DNA from: Ilex aquifolium
Taxonomy: Eukaryota; Streptophyta; Magnoliopsida; Aquifoliales; Aquifoliaceae
DNA: 64,000 bases
Direction of reading: 5' to 3'
Assembly: GCA_951799425.1 (NCBI GenBank)
Contig: OX637402.1
Span: forward strand, 18,179,844-18,243,843
The notes beneath the pieces are model-generated. The model ran no database searches. It worked only from the letters and a program-made list of their open reading frames with translations, and had not been told where the DNA came from. Below, one piece after another: positions 23,373 to 35,300 of this stretch. The first letter of the stretch is position 1; the number at the start of each line of letters is the position of its first letter. The translations under genes and the position numbers were made by a program.

Positions 23373-24488
23373 ATGAATAGATTATTCAGATCTAATTTTA
23401 TGGCTAGCTCATCTAGATCTTCATTGAATACTATACCAAATATAGTAAATGAAGAAGAACATGAATATCATGAGTCTCATGTAGATTGGAGTGGATGGAA
23501 CATCCATACAGTCCCCCATAGGGAAATCTACAAGTCTAGTTGGCTTTAAACAACCGTTAAATCTGAATTACAAGTAAAAATTATTGAGCAAGTTTATGCT
23601 CTAAAAAATGATGAAGAAGCTTGTCAACTCCTCAGTAAGGAGGCACTTAAAAGACATAGGTCTAAAGGATTTAAATTCATCCATTTAGGTCTAGTCTAAG
23701 TTGCAATTAAACCATTAATAACAATGGGCAAAAATGCAGTAGTCCTATTAACCCTAAGAGATGCTAGATTCACAGATTATGAACCTAGTATCTTAGGGAT
23801 AATGGAAGCTGGTCTTCATAACGGACCAGTATACTTCAATTGTTTTCCAGACTTCACCTTAAGTCTAACCTGCAAAAACACTCCATTAGCTTTAACCTTA
23901 GGGATAAAGTTAGACGGAGTCATAACAAACTTGGTAAAAGATACTGAATCTTTAGTATTCATCTATAGGATTTATTACAGATGCATTACCACAAACCTGA
24001 ATGTGCATGCAGTAAAGAAAAGTCCTAAAGATAGTACCTTACTGATTCAAGCTAGTACCAATGAATCCAACATACAAGTCCCTAAAAGACTTTTATGGAA
24101 AGATGTTCAACTACCAGAACACTGGACAGTTGAAAATGAAAATTTTAACAAAAATAGTGAAAACACCACAGCAAACTTAGAACATATCAGACAGTTTGCC
24201 GATGGATTTGTAAGAATCTCCTTTGATAGTGCAAGATCCAGTAGATCTAGTCTATCATCAATCCCTCCTAGTTTGATTAACAAACCAATCAAGATTAATG
24301 AAAGAAGAAAATATGAATCTCATTCCAATAAAAGAGATAAAGAATTAGCAGATATAGCTAAAGAAATAGAACGAAGATTCAAACTAAAAGGAATCAATAA
24401 TTCCTCCTCCCAGGTTAGTAAACCTTACTATACTCCCCATCAGAGTATACCACAACCTAAATCCCAAGAAGAAGATAAGGAAGAATAA
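23373..24488 (+). pseudogene. Caulimoviridae movement protein, with stops
   Basis: A frame opening at ATG 23373 carries in-frame TAA codons at 23547-23549 and 23697-23699, then stays open to TAA at 24486-24488. The open part contains 'GLHNGPVYFNCFPDFTLSLT' and downstream 'IYRIYYRC', characteristic of the 30K-superfamily movement proteins of pararetroviruses. These widen plasmodesmata for cell-to-cell spread. The C-terminal part is Ser-rich, then charged ('ADIAKEIERRFKLKG'), like a virion-association region. The two stops in the N-terminal third mean no full-length protein is made. Confidence 0.85.
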
Positions 24489-24880
24489 GACTTCACCCCA
24501 TCTCCTTCTGCTAGTGATTTAGCCTCTGTTAATCATCAACTTTTAATGATTAAAAGGGAGAGAAATTTAGTCTTCATGCCCAACATGAGTAGACTTATGA
24601 AAGAAATTGAATCCGAAGAAATTAAATCCAAGAAAGAAGATTATTTTTGAAGATTTGATTCTAAACAAAGAAATGAAATTAGAATAGGATGGGTCAAATT
24701 AATGCACAAAATTGAATCTGAAATTACATTATTTGATTACATTGAATTCTGTCACAAATAAGTAAAAGTTGTTACAAAACAAAAATGGAAGACTTCTGAT
24801 GCTACCACAGTATCCTCGAGTCACCCTCCAGTAGAGACTATCACCTTCAGCCACAAAAATACTGAAGTCACATCATCTTC
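24489..24880 (+). pseudogene. Viral remnant downstream of movement protein
   Basis: The movement-protein frame continues past its stop with protein-like Glu/Lys-rich sequence, interrupted by stops near 24646 and 24758. It then ends at a junction near 24880, where the other half of the virus begins on the opposite strand. It is either the decayed C-terminal part of the movement-protein ORF or a small ORF after it. Confidence 0.55.
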
Positions 24881-27800
24881 TGGGGATATAAGGATCTGCC
24901 AGAATCCACTTTTCAAATCAAATTTTGAAAATATTACTGCACTATAAAGTCTTTTAATTAAATCATGTTTATTTGGAATTGGGTACCTGATCCATTCCAA
25001 AACAGCATTCAAAGGTTTATAATTAATGACTAATCTTGGTGTGTCTCTTTCTAATTCTGCATTTTTGATGACATAGAAAACAGGGCATGACCAAGGAGAT
25101 TTGTTTTTCCTAATGATACCATTTTTAAGTAATTCAGAAATTTCTTTTTTGCAAATTTTCATTACTTCATGGTTCATTTGGATTGGTCTGGATTTAGTTG
25201 GAATATTTGTCTCACTAAATCCTTTAATATATGGAAGTTTGACCATGTGCCGTTTCTTATGCCAGAAGGCTGTAGGAATGTCAGAGCAAACTTCTGTTTC
25301 TAATCTTTTCTTGAATTCTTCAATCTTTTCAATTAAGATTGGGTTGGTTAATTGTTCTTCAATTCTTTTGTGATTAATTTCTTCTTTGAGAAATTTCACT
25401 TGGTTAGTTTTCTGGTTAATTAGCCTAACATACTTAGAGATTGACTAATCTTTAAGCTGTCTTGGGTTTTTTACTTCAGGTTTAGTGATGAACCTGAAGG
25501 TTACAGAGTGACCAAATGGTTTCGTGGATACACCATCTGTATCAGTTGTAAATGGGTACAACATATAGATAAATGGTAATCCAAGGATGACTTCATTAGT
25601 CATATCTTGTACTAGGACAAATGATGTTTTGAAACAAACATTGTCTTGACGGATATGCACATTTGATAACTTGTATTTGACATTCATTTTACTGTCATTG
25701 GCTGAGTTGAGTCTTTCAATGGTCTTTTGATAGTATTTGGTTGGTATGATCCTTTCCTGGATAAAGTTTACGTCTGCACCAGTGTCAATAAGGGCAACAG
25801 TATCAAGTTCAAAATCATTATCAATGATGATTCTTACTTGAGAATACCATTTTTGAAAACTAATTTTGTTAACCAAATTTATCCTATTATCATCAGATTG
25901 TGAACACCCATCATGAGATGGCAACTTCGTTAAACCCGAAGTTTCCACTAGAGAGGTGGATGTTACAGGTATCCGCTGTAAATGTGTTCTCTGAGGATCT
26001 TCTGTTTCAGATTGTTCTTGAGGCTGTTTTTCAGGATTAAAATCATTTGGCTTAGGAACTGCAGTTTGTAAAAGGCTTAAATTTTCAGCAAAGATTTTGT
26101 CTTGTACTTTTAAGTCTTTTATTTCTTGCTTAATTTTATTAACTTCACTTTGAAAATCTTGTAAGGTGATTTCTTTCTTTTTCTCCTTACTAAATTTTTC
26201 CAAAGTTCTGTTAAAACTAATTAGTTGTTTCTCTGAAGACTGCTTGTTTTCTTTTTTGGAAAACAGATCTTTGAGATTTTTGATGTATTTTAGTTTTAAT
26301 TCTGGATCTTCGATCTTACTGATAAGGTCAATAAGAATTTGTTTTTCTTCACTGTCTTTTGTTATAACTCTAACTATTTTACAGTTACAGTTATCTTTAC
26401 ATCATAATTTAATGTTAGGTTCACTAGGGTTGCTAGAGGCAGATTGGTAGTCGGAAGAGGTCTCTTCACTTTCTGAGTGATCTGAGGTCTCTTCATTGCT
26501 ACTGAGATTACTTAACTTGAAGATTCTGAGAATTTCTTCTTCATCTTTATGGGTTAAGTTTAATCTTTTAACTTGTTTTTAAACTGGGCAATCTGGGCTA
26601 ATGTGGTCTTTCTTTCCACAGTTAAAACATTTAACATCTTCATCTTTTTTGTTTTTTTTATCAGACTTTTTCCCTAGGTTTTTCTTATAAGTTTTACGCT
26701 TATAAGTTTTCCTAGGTTTCTTGTAAAACTCTTCTTTCTGGAAGGGTTTTTTGCTACGTTTATGATAAGATTTGTTCTTGCTATAAGGCTTGTGTGATTT
26801 GTGGGACTTGTGTTTTCTGCTAGATGGTGCTACTGACTGGAGACCATATTGTTCACAGAAATCACCCATTTCATATTTAGCCTTCTTCTTATCATCTTTT
26901 AATTGTTTATTAATTTTCATATCAATACACATCCGCATACCTTCTTTTTGGATAGTATTGATAAGTTCTCCATAGGTTAATGAATCATATTCAATCATTC
27001 CTGTTTCTTTGGCTAGGGCTTCTCTAATCTTATGGGCAAAGAGATTAGGTAAACCATTAACAAATTTTTCTTTCCAGAATGATTTGTTACAGTCCGGACG
27101 GAGCATAACTCTGGAAACGAAAACATCTTTGTACCATCTAAAATCACTAAGTGTTGGGCACCTGAGGTTACTAAGCTGGTCATGGATTCTAGCTTCAATA
27201 TTACTGGGTGTGCCAACAAAATGTTTTATGATGGTGAAGATGAGGGTGTTAAGGCCGTCTGGCTTGGCTTTACCTACCCTTTCATCAAAGATTGATATGC
27301 CTTCATCATCAACAACTACTGAATATTTAATGGTGTCTCTAGATTCTTGAGTGAGATAGTTGTCCCACCAACTTCTTAAGACTCTTGTAAAACCAGAGAT
27401 GATTAGATCAACTAATTCTGGTTCAGTGTTGTCAAGATTACTAACATAACTATTGATCACCATAGACATGTGGTGAATCTTGTTAAGAATTTCTTGTTCA
27501 CTCAAATCATCTATGTTCCATTCATAGAGTTTGTTAGATTGAACAAAAAATTGGTTACTGATATTTTTCTTTTCGAACTGAAGGTCAGGCGGTGTTGGTC
27601 TGGGATACCAATTTTTGCTGACACTAGTTGGATTAACATTTGAAAAAGTCAACTTGTTAATTTGTTGAGTTCTTTGATTTCAGGATCAGAAAAACTTACT
27701 TTAGATTCAGAATCAGAAGTTTGGTTGATAACTGTTATTTGAGATGGTTCTGTTTTGGCTTCCATCTTATTAATCAGTTTCTCAATCTTTTGGATTTGAA

Positions 27801-28030
27801 TACTATCTTTTTCTGAGATACCTAATTTAGTTCTATCTTCAGGTAATTGGATTAAAGGTTTCTCCAATTTCTTACTTGAAGATGGTCTGATTTCATCAAT
27901 TTTGGTTTCAATGTTATCTAACTGTTTACCTATTGTGATTAGACTTTGGTTAGTAAAATTGTTTTTGTTCTACAATTTTCTTTTCAGATTCACTAATGAG
28001 AACCTTGAAAGGAGATATTGTGACTTCAGT
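24880..28030 (-). pseudogene. Caulimoviridae coat-protease-RT polyprotein, inverted and broken
   Basis: Read on the minus strand from about 28030. An N-terminal Glu/Lys-rich region changes frame near 27650. Next is a coat-protein region (27652-26582) with 'WNIDDLSEQEIL', a long Lys-rich basic tail and a CCHC zinc knuckle 'CFNCGKKDHISPDC' at about 26590-26630. A retroviral-type aspartic protease follows, with active site 'LIDTGAD' near 25785. Last is the N-terminal half of RT, with 'RLVINYKPLNAV', 'YPIPNK' and 'SKFDLKSGFWQI'. From the coat onward the frame is constant but stopped at 26579-26581 (TAA), 26402-26404 (TGA) and 25445-25447 (TAG). RT is cut off after 'ISPED' near 24885, before the YxDD motif. 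It lies opposite in orientation to the other viral genes, so a rearrangement split the genome. Confidence 0.85.
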
Positions 28031-28395
28031 ACTTATATATATATTGAACCCAATTTTAATGTGAGAGAGTTGAAGACGAACTCCTAATTTCTCAACACAA
28101 ATCAACAAGCTTTGTTTTCAACTTCTCAATCCTGATTAACAAAGCCCCAATTTCCGACACAGATTAACAACAGAGAGCAGATGGAGTGGCGCAAATCAAC
28201 AACAACAACAATCGCAAAGCAGAGAGGCTGACCGAGAGGCTAAGTGGCGGAAGAAGTGAGATACTAAGATAGTGGCCGAGGAAGTGAGCGAGAGAATGAG
28301 AGAGACTGAGGGAGAGGCTGAGCAAGAGAATGAGAGAGACCAAACGAGAGAGTGAAGAAGGCGCTGAAAAAAAAAAGAACTGTGAACCCTAGTTA
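28031..28395. other. Non-viral interior of hAT-like element
   Basis: Between the end of recognisable viral coding sequence and the right subterminal hAT sequence. It has purine-rich GAGAGA/GAGGCTGAG words, including 'gagagactgagggagaggct', and no coding region. It may be interior of the original DNA element. Confidence 0.4.
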
Positions 28396-28572
28396 TTATG
28401 CTTCATATATATATAAATCGGGTTCGAGTTGAACACGATAACCCAAGTACTACTCAAATTTAATTCGGATTGGTGTTTTTCGACTCAAGCCCAACTCAAG
28501 TATTAAAAACTTCAGCCGAAGTCCTTTTTTTTCGGGTTGAGTTCGTACTGGCCCACCCAAGTTGCACCCCTA

Positions 28573-29373
28573 GTTTCCACATGTTTGGTATGTAGATTTG
28601 GGTGGGATAAAATGATTGGATCAAATCATAGTCCAATGGATTCATTGGTGAAAAGACAAGTTTGCCCCAAATGATACATGTATTTGGGTGGGGATTGACA
28701 TCTATCATCTAGCTTTTCGTTCTTTCTGAAAATTGAATACCTGCATGCACAAGGGAATTTAAGAACCCACCATCTAATTTGAAGCTTATAGAGGCATTCT
28801 GATCAGCTTAGTGGTTCCAATAAGAAAAGAATCAGTGGAGTAGATATACATTTTCCCCAAATAAACAGCGAGACAGTGGCGATTTATACGTAAAGAAAAC
28901 TAGCTAAATTCCAAGGACAAAATAACAATACAGAATAGAATGACATAATGCACATAGTAACATTTTATTCAACTTCAGTTGTCCATAATTCTCTAGATAT
29001 ACATTATAGAGGTACTAATAGAACATTAAACCCACGTCGAGGTTTATGGATCCTCCTGAGCCACATATATTATTTGTGTGCTAAGGTAATAAATTTAGAA
29101 CATTTACCTGCTGTCAATCCACCAGCAAGGCCTTTTCCGGTAAACAGGTCACCCTCCGAGAGACATTTTCATATGAAGTCCCCCTCGGGTATTTGCTGTT
29201 TTAGTGTCAATTACTCCCTTTTTGCTCCTATGTGTTACATAATGCCACCTTTGAACGGCACAAATTATTCGATAATACAACGGAACCTGTGCCACATTTG
29301 GGGTCTAGTCTGGACAGCGGAAATTCCTCGATCAGTGGTGCTTTCAATAATGCTATATAGATTACGAATCAGA
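28573..29373. other. 3' flank of GWD1
   Basis: Spacer of about 800 bp between the hAT-like element and the GWD1 stop codon. The 3' UTR of the minus-strand GWD1 transcript lies in its right part. A 183-codon plus-strand open frame (28948-29499) overlaps the last GWD exon antisense and shows no domain, so it is not called. Confidence 0.55.
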
Positions 29374-32300
29374 TCACATCTGGGGTCTTGTCTGGACAAC
29401 GTAGATTTTCCCATCCCTCACTACACCTTCAATGTCTTGAGGAGATCCATAAAGCTCCTCAATTGCATGTCCGGCACGAGCAATGCTAGAGAGGATTGAT
29501 TTACGGAAGTTACCATCGTTGATCAGCTGGTCAGATGAGTAATCTAGTACAACTTTCTCCTCTTCATCCATCGGCACACTGCAGAAAGAATTTCAAGGAA
29601 ACCCAATATGACAACTTTAAAGAGTAACATAGCACAACTCATAAATATATGTCCAGGAGGAATTTTATAAAAATTCTGGCCAGAACAACAGATCAAAGAG
29701 GTCATATACGCAGATGAGCAAGATTAAGGATCTTACATTGCTGGCCTGGTAAGGGAGAGTAAGGGAATGAGACTACAATATAGTTTATCAGCCTAAGATA
29801 ACTTTTAGTAACTTTACCTATCATAAAGGCCTGCACCGGCATAACCTTCCAGATCTTCGCCATTGGAATCAGATCGAAAGATGATAGATCGTCTTATGAA
29901 AAGGCCAATGGGTTTGCTTGGGTAACCCAAAACCTGTAAATTTTCAAATTCATGAGCACAGACAAGTCTAGATTTACTAAAAAATATCACTCCAATCAAG
30001 CAGAAGGGTGTTCTTTTGTTTCCTTTTAAACAGACTATTCATCTAGTCACGAGAGGACCACGACATGTGTACGAAAAAAATAAAATAAAAATGAAAAAAG
30101 ATAAGTATCATGGGATTGATACACATAATGCAACTAAGAATAGTTATACCAAGTGTATTGGTAGCTTGACAGAAGTTAAAAAAGTTCAACATAATGTGCC
30201 ATTATTATTCCAATGATCACCAGTTAAGTACATAGATGAATTCTCCAATTTTTCAAAAGATGCCACGTTACTCACCTGGGGAGAATCAAGATCATTCTTC
30301 TTGCAGGTAAAACTCAAAGCACGACCTGGATAAGCTCCAACTAGAGTTTCTCCAAGGCCCTTCACCACCTGTGTTAGAAAGCAAGACCTATGAATATCTT
30401 CTGCTTCTTTGGCTGATCACTTAAAATATTTAATAGAACAGAACAGAAACAACTTCTAACAAAAAGGAAGCATTAATGTCCACTAGAAGTTGGTCTTATG
30501 GAATAATTATAAATCACCATAGTTGAAATTTATCTTACAATCGGCTCTCAGCCTGATGTCAGCATTTCGTGAATTAGTGCCATGTTTATGGGAGGCCTAT
30601 TTGTGGCAGGGGAATGACATGCCATGCTGTTTACAATTAATTCTAAATAATAAGACGAAGAAATTCAATGGAACAGGAAAAAAAGGTGATATGCATTACC
30701 TCAGCGTATATCTCTGATGCATCTCCTGAAGATGGGTTGGTAGTATGAATGACAAATGCGTAATCAGCATTTATTATTTCCTGAACGAGGACGGCCATGC
30801 AAAGACAGTCATGATCTAATTTTACTTTCCTTGTGCTGAAGTATGCTCTCTCATTCCATTTTGAAGCCCACACCTGAAAAATGGCAAAAAATAAAATAAA
30901 AATGGCATTCCTCAAGACAAAAGGGCTTCAAGTTGGCGTAATTGATAAGCATAGAAATCCTAACGATTCAAAAATATGGATATCCTTGACGGACCCAACT
31001 AATGTGCCCATGCTCTAAATATGGAAAGAAAAAATGTGGACTCTCAAAATCCATGACAAGAAAGGAGAAAAATATGCCATCCGTGCACTATTTGGGAGTT
31101 CCTTTACTGTAAAAAATAACTGATTGCTTTTGCATCAACAAAGATCTGAGGCATGAAAACAGAGGGCTTTTGTTTCTCTCCTGTGCAGCGAAATGTAGTC
31201 TTACCTTTTTTATAGCCATCCATGCTTGTTCCCATCGCTGCTGACCTTCATCACCAGGCCAAGGCATGCCAGAACTTTGCATCTTGCTTTTGAGCTCTTC
31301 CACCTGAAATAACTCTTACTATAATGACTGTGCTCAACTCCAAGCTCATAGTGCTGTTAAGGATCTACTCACCATACTTTCTAATATGTTTTACTTTATA
31401 GTTAGTATTTAAATTCCATGGAGTCACTCTTCCAAAAAAAGATATTAGCACATCTCTAATCTCAAGTTCATCTTTACACGGGCATGAGAAAAAGGTATAA
31501 ACCTCAATAAATGTGGTTCGGGTGCAAAATCTAGTGGTGTTAAAACATGGGTTTTAACAAAAACTACAAAAGTACAAATGACAAAATGCTTTGGAGATTT
31601 TATAGCATCACTACTATCTTGCTTTCCTACACTAACTGCCAATTGAAGAAAGGAAGATGTGTATCTGTCTGACCTCACAATTATCTGAAATGAACATGTT
31701 TCAGAAACAAAATTCATGTTACTAGTATAAAAGACATACCAATTGGGGTGGTGCTGCAAGCTCTAAAACTGTATTGCGTATCTCACCAAGAGCACTGAAC
31801 TCTCCTCCTCCTAACTTATTCTTCAGAAACTGCAACCTTTTTGCTACAACCTGCCAATTTATTACATTACGATGATAAGCTCTCCTAATTTACGAGGGGG
31901 TTAGACATGAAAAGAGAGAATACCACAAAAGAATTCCCAAAAGAGGGATATATTCTATATTTGCTGCTTTACAGTGAAAAATAAAGAAAAAAAAGAGGGG
32001 GGGGGGGGGGGGGGGATAATTTATTTTTTTGATGAGTAAAATACATGAATATTATGCACAGAAAAGCAAGGTCAGTGGATATTAGCAAGGTCGGTGTGAC
32101 AGTTTTCTTTTCAAACTTTCCAGGGTAATGGCACATCAATTTTATTTATTTTGTCTTATTTTTTGCTGGGCTAACTATTGAATGGTAGAACATGTATCAC
32201 AACCACACTACACCTTACTCAAAAATGATTTAAGTAACCTCTCTATCTCTCTCCACGTGTGTGTGCCTGGCAAGTCAACCCAAATGTTTTGGAATATGCG

Positions 32301-35300
32301 CCTAGAAGATTCAAATGGATTTATATCAGTTATGTTAGAGTAGTTAGAATATTTAGTCTTAAGGGTAGTTTAGTCCTTTTGTTCTTTTATGTTGCCCTAC
32401 TATATAAGGGCCTTTTGTATGCACTTTTCTATTAAGCTGTAATACAATCATTCTCTATTGTCTCTTCTTTTTCTCTCTTTGCTTTTATCAAAGTTTACAT
32501 GGTATCAGAGCGGGTTTCGACCCACACACGATCAACAACATATCAGGTTCATCGGAGGAAATTTAGAATTTGAACTAAGGCTAATGTCATCAATGCAGAT
32601 GATGACGTCAGCACCCGGAGGTTGAAAGACACACCATCTGATCGACTGCTTGTGGGTTTCAACATGGTATGATTTTGTTTTGATTTGATGTCCGTCTGAT
32701 AGGGTTTCTAATTTTTCAAAGATTTATTAAGAAAAAGGGCCGAAAACTTCGATCTCGAATTTCTTCAAGTTTTGATTAAAATTTTTTTGCTCCAAATTCC
32801 TTATGTGGTGCGAATTTGTCTCCTTGGTGTTCGATTGCATGCTTTGAAGCATTTTGAACTGGTTTTTGATGCAAAGGAATGGGATTTTTGGCTGATTTCC
32901 TCCTTCGGCAAACACTGTAGCGACTGGTTTGTCACTTCTCCTTTGGCTTCTGCCTTCTGCTGCTCACGCCATCTTCCTACCATGTCTGCTGCTGTTCTTT
33001 GCTCTGTTAATTGCTGGTTTGTTGGTTGTGGGTGCGTCTTTGTGTGGCTGGCTGCTCTTTGCTCTGTTGCTTCGTTGTTGCTGGTTTTGAATACTCTTCT
33101 CTCCTTGGCTTGCTGGAAGACTTTGTTGCCTACTTGGTTTTGTCGCTACTATTGTTCTGCTTTGGATCTGTTCGTTGCTCCTGTACACAAGACAGGTTAC
33201 TGGTACTTTGGGCTGAGCTGGAATTTTGTTGTTCTTTATTACTTTGGGTTATTGGGTTGTTTGATAGTTGTTGTTTGGCCTGTTGGCCTGTTGGACTGAT
33301 TGATTGGCTATTGTTCTCCGACTGGGGCTTTGATTGTTTGATAGTTGTTGTTTGGGCTGTTGGACTGATTGATTGGCTATTGTTCTCTGACTGGGGCTTT
33401 GATTTTCTATTAGGCTGTAATTGTTGGGTCAGTTTGGCTTCTATACTTGCTGGGACTTTGAACTTCAGTTGGGCGTGGTGGTTTGGAATTGGTTCAGTTG
33501 ATTTGATTGTTGTTATTTTTGGCTAGTGACAATTATGGCGACTGACAATTCTGGCTCTCATCTGTCAATTAGTTTAAAATTGACTAAGATTGCTGATCAA
33601 TTGCAGAAACTTCTTCAACAGCCTAATACTCTCTCCATCTCACCTTTTATAGGTTCGTTCACTTCGGGTCATTCAGGTATATCTCGAACTGCCTGGGTCT
33701 TTGACTCAGGTGCTACCCATCATATGACTAGTGATTCTTCCTTATTTGCATCTACCTTTTCTCCTTCATCTGTTTCTGTGCTTGCAGCTAATGGTACACA
33801 AATGTCCTTGGCTGGTGTTGGATCTATAATTTCTCCGCATCTAACACTTCCTGATGTTTATTATATTCCACAGCTTACCTTGAATTTAATTTCAGTTAGT
33901 CAGCTATTTGACTCTGGATTTTCAGTTCATTTTTCCTCTTCTAGATGTATTGTACAGGATCCACGTTCCAAGAAATTTATTAGGACCGGCAGTAGAAAGG
34001 GAGGATTGTATGTGTTAGACGAGTTACATATTCCTGATATTGTTGCTTCTACTGTTGATTTATCTTCATTTCATTTAAGTCCACAGTCTTCTAGTTTCTA
34101 TTTGTGGCATTCTCGTCTTGGTCATGTGTCTCACTCTCGTTTGAAATTTTTAGCCTCTACTGGTAGTTTGGGTAATTTAGAGTGTCATGATATTTCTAGT
34201 TGTAGTGGATGCAAGTTAGTTAAATTTACTGCATTACCTTTTAATAAAAGTTCCACTAGCTCACTTGCACCTTTTGATCTGGTTCATTCTGATGTTTGGG
34301 GACCAGCTCCTGTTCCCACAAAAGGAGGGTCTAAATATTATGTCTCTTTCATTGATGATTATACTAGGTTTTGTTGGGTTTATCTCATGAAACATCGTTC
34401 TGAATTCTTTTCTGTATTCACTGCTTTTCGTGCTATAATACGTACTCAATATTCATCTGTTATTAAATGTTTTCGATGTGACCAAGGAGGAGAATATTCT
34501 TTCAATTCTTTTCGTGATCTATTAAAATCTGATGGCACTATTTGGCAATCTTCTTGTACTGATACACCTGAACAGAATGGTGTAACAGAGCGCAAACACC
34601 GACATATTATGGAGACAACACGCTCTCTCTTACTATCAGCAAATGTTCCAAGTTCTTTTTGGGGGGAAGCAGTTCTTACTGAGGTCCATCTGATTAATTC
34701 TATTCCCACTGTCATCACATCTGGAATTTCTCCATTTGAGAAACTATGTGGTAAGTCACCTGATTATTTCTCTTTGAGTGTATTTGAATGCACCTGTTTT
34801 GTCTTGCTTCCTAGTGTTCTTCGTACTAAGCTCTCTACTCGTTCAGCTTTATGTGTTTTCTTTGGTTATGGTGAGGGTCAAAAGGGGTATCGTTGCTATG
34901 ATCCTATTTCACACAAATTATATGTCTCTCGTCATGTTATTTTCATGGAACATATTCCCTTCTTTTCTATTCCATCGAGTTCTTCACATTTGCATAAATC
35001 TGATCTCATTTATATTGACCCATTTCCGACTGATGTCCCCTCTAACACTTATGTTGGTGATATGACTGTTTCTGATGTACCCATCACTCGTCCCCCTATT
35101 GTCCATACATATGTTCGCAGGAATCCAGCTATCTCATCGACAGATGTGGTGCCTCCCCTTTCTTCTCCTGTCACTCAATCAGGTTTAGACAATGTGGATC
35201 ATACCCCGCGCTATCCTCAGCGCTCTCGCAAATGTCCAGACAGGTTTGGTTGGAGTAACACTTGTTATTCTCCTAACTTTTGTTCTTTCCTTACTTCTAT

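Larger units (their letters stand above)
19676..28572. mobile_element. hAT-like element with nested pararetrovirus
   Basis: The left terminus TAGGGGTGCAAC (19676-19687) is a perfect inverted match to the right terminus at 28561-28572. The flanking 8-mers are gtttgcac (19668-19675) and gtttccac (28573-28580), a 7/8 match as expected for an 8-bp hAT target duplication. The subterminal 200 bp on each side share 'gggttcgagttg/gagttgggtt'-type words typical of non-autonomous plant elements. No hAT transposase is visible. Most of the 8.9 kb is foreign: a hairpin and a rearranged endogenous Caulimoviridae genome, so the original element may have been only a few hundred bp to about 1 kb. Confidence 0.7.

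Noticed and set aside
28948..29499. 183-codon plus-strand open frame
   Set aside because: It overlaps the last GWD1 exon and 3' UTR in antisense, has no recognisable domain, and is best explained as a shadow.
32772..33526. Long plus-strand frames before copia pol, as a possible gag
   Set aside because: Composition is Leu/Val/Cys/Trp-rich from T/G-rich DNA, with tandem repeats and neither a gag domain nor a CCHC motif; the frames are also not in phase with pol as one ORF.
33526..33534. Pol start at GTG 33526
   Set aside because: Plant retroelements initiate at ATG; the first in-frame ATG is 33535.
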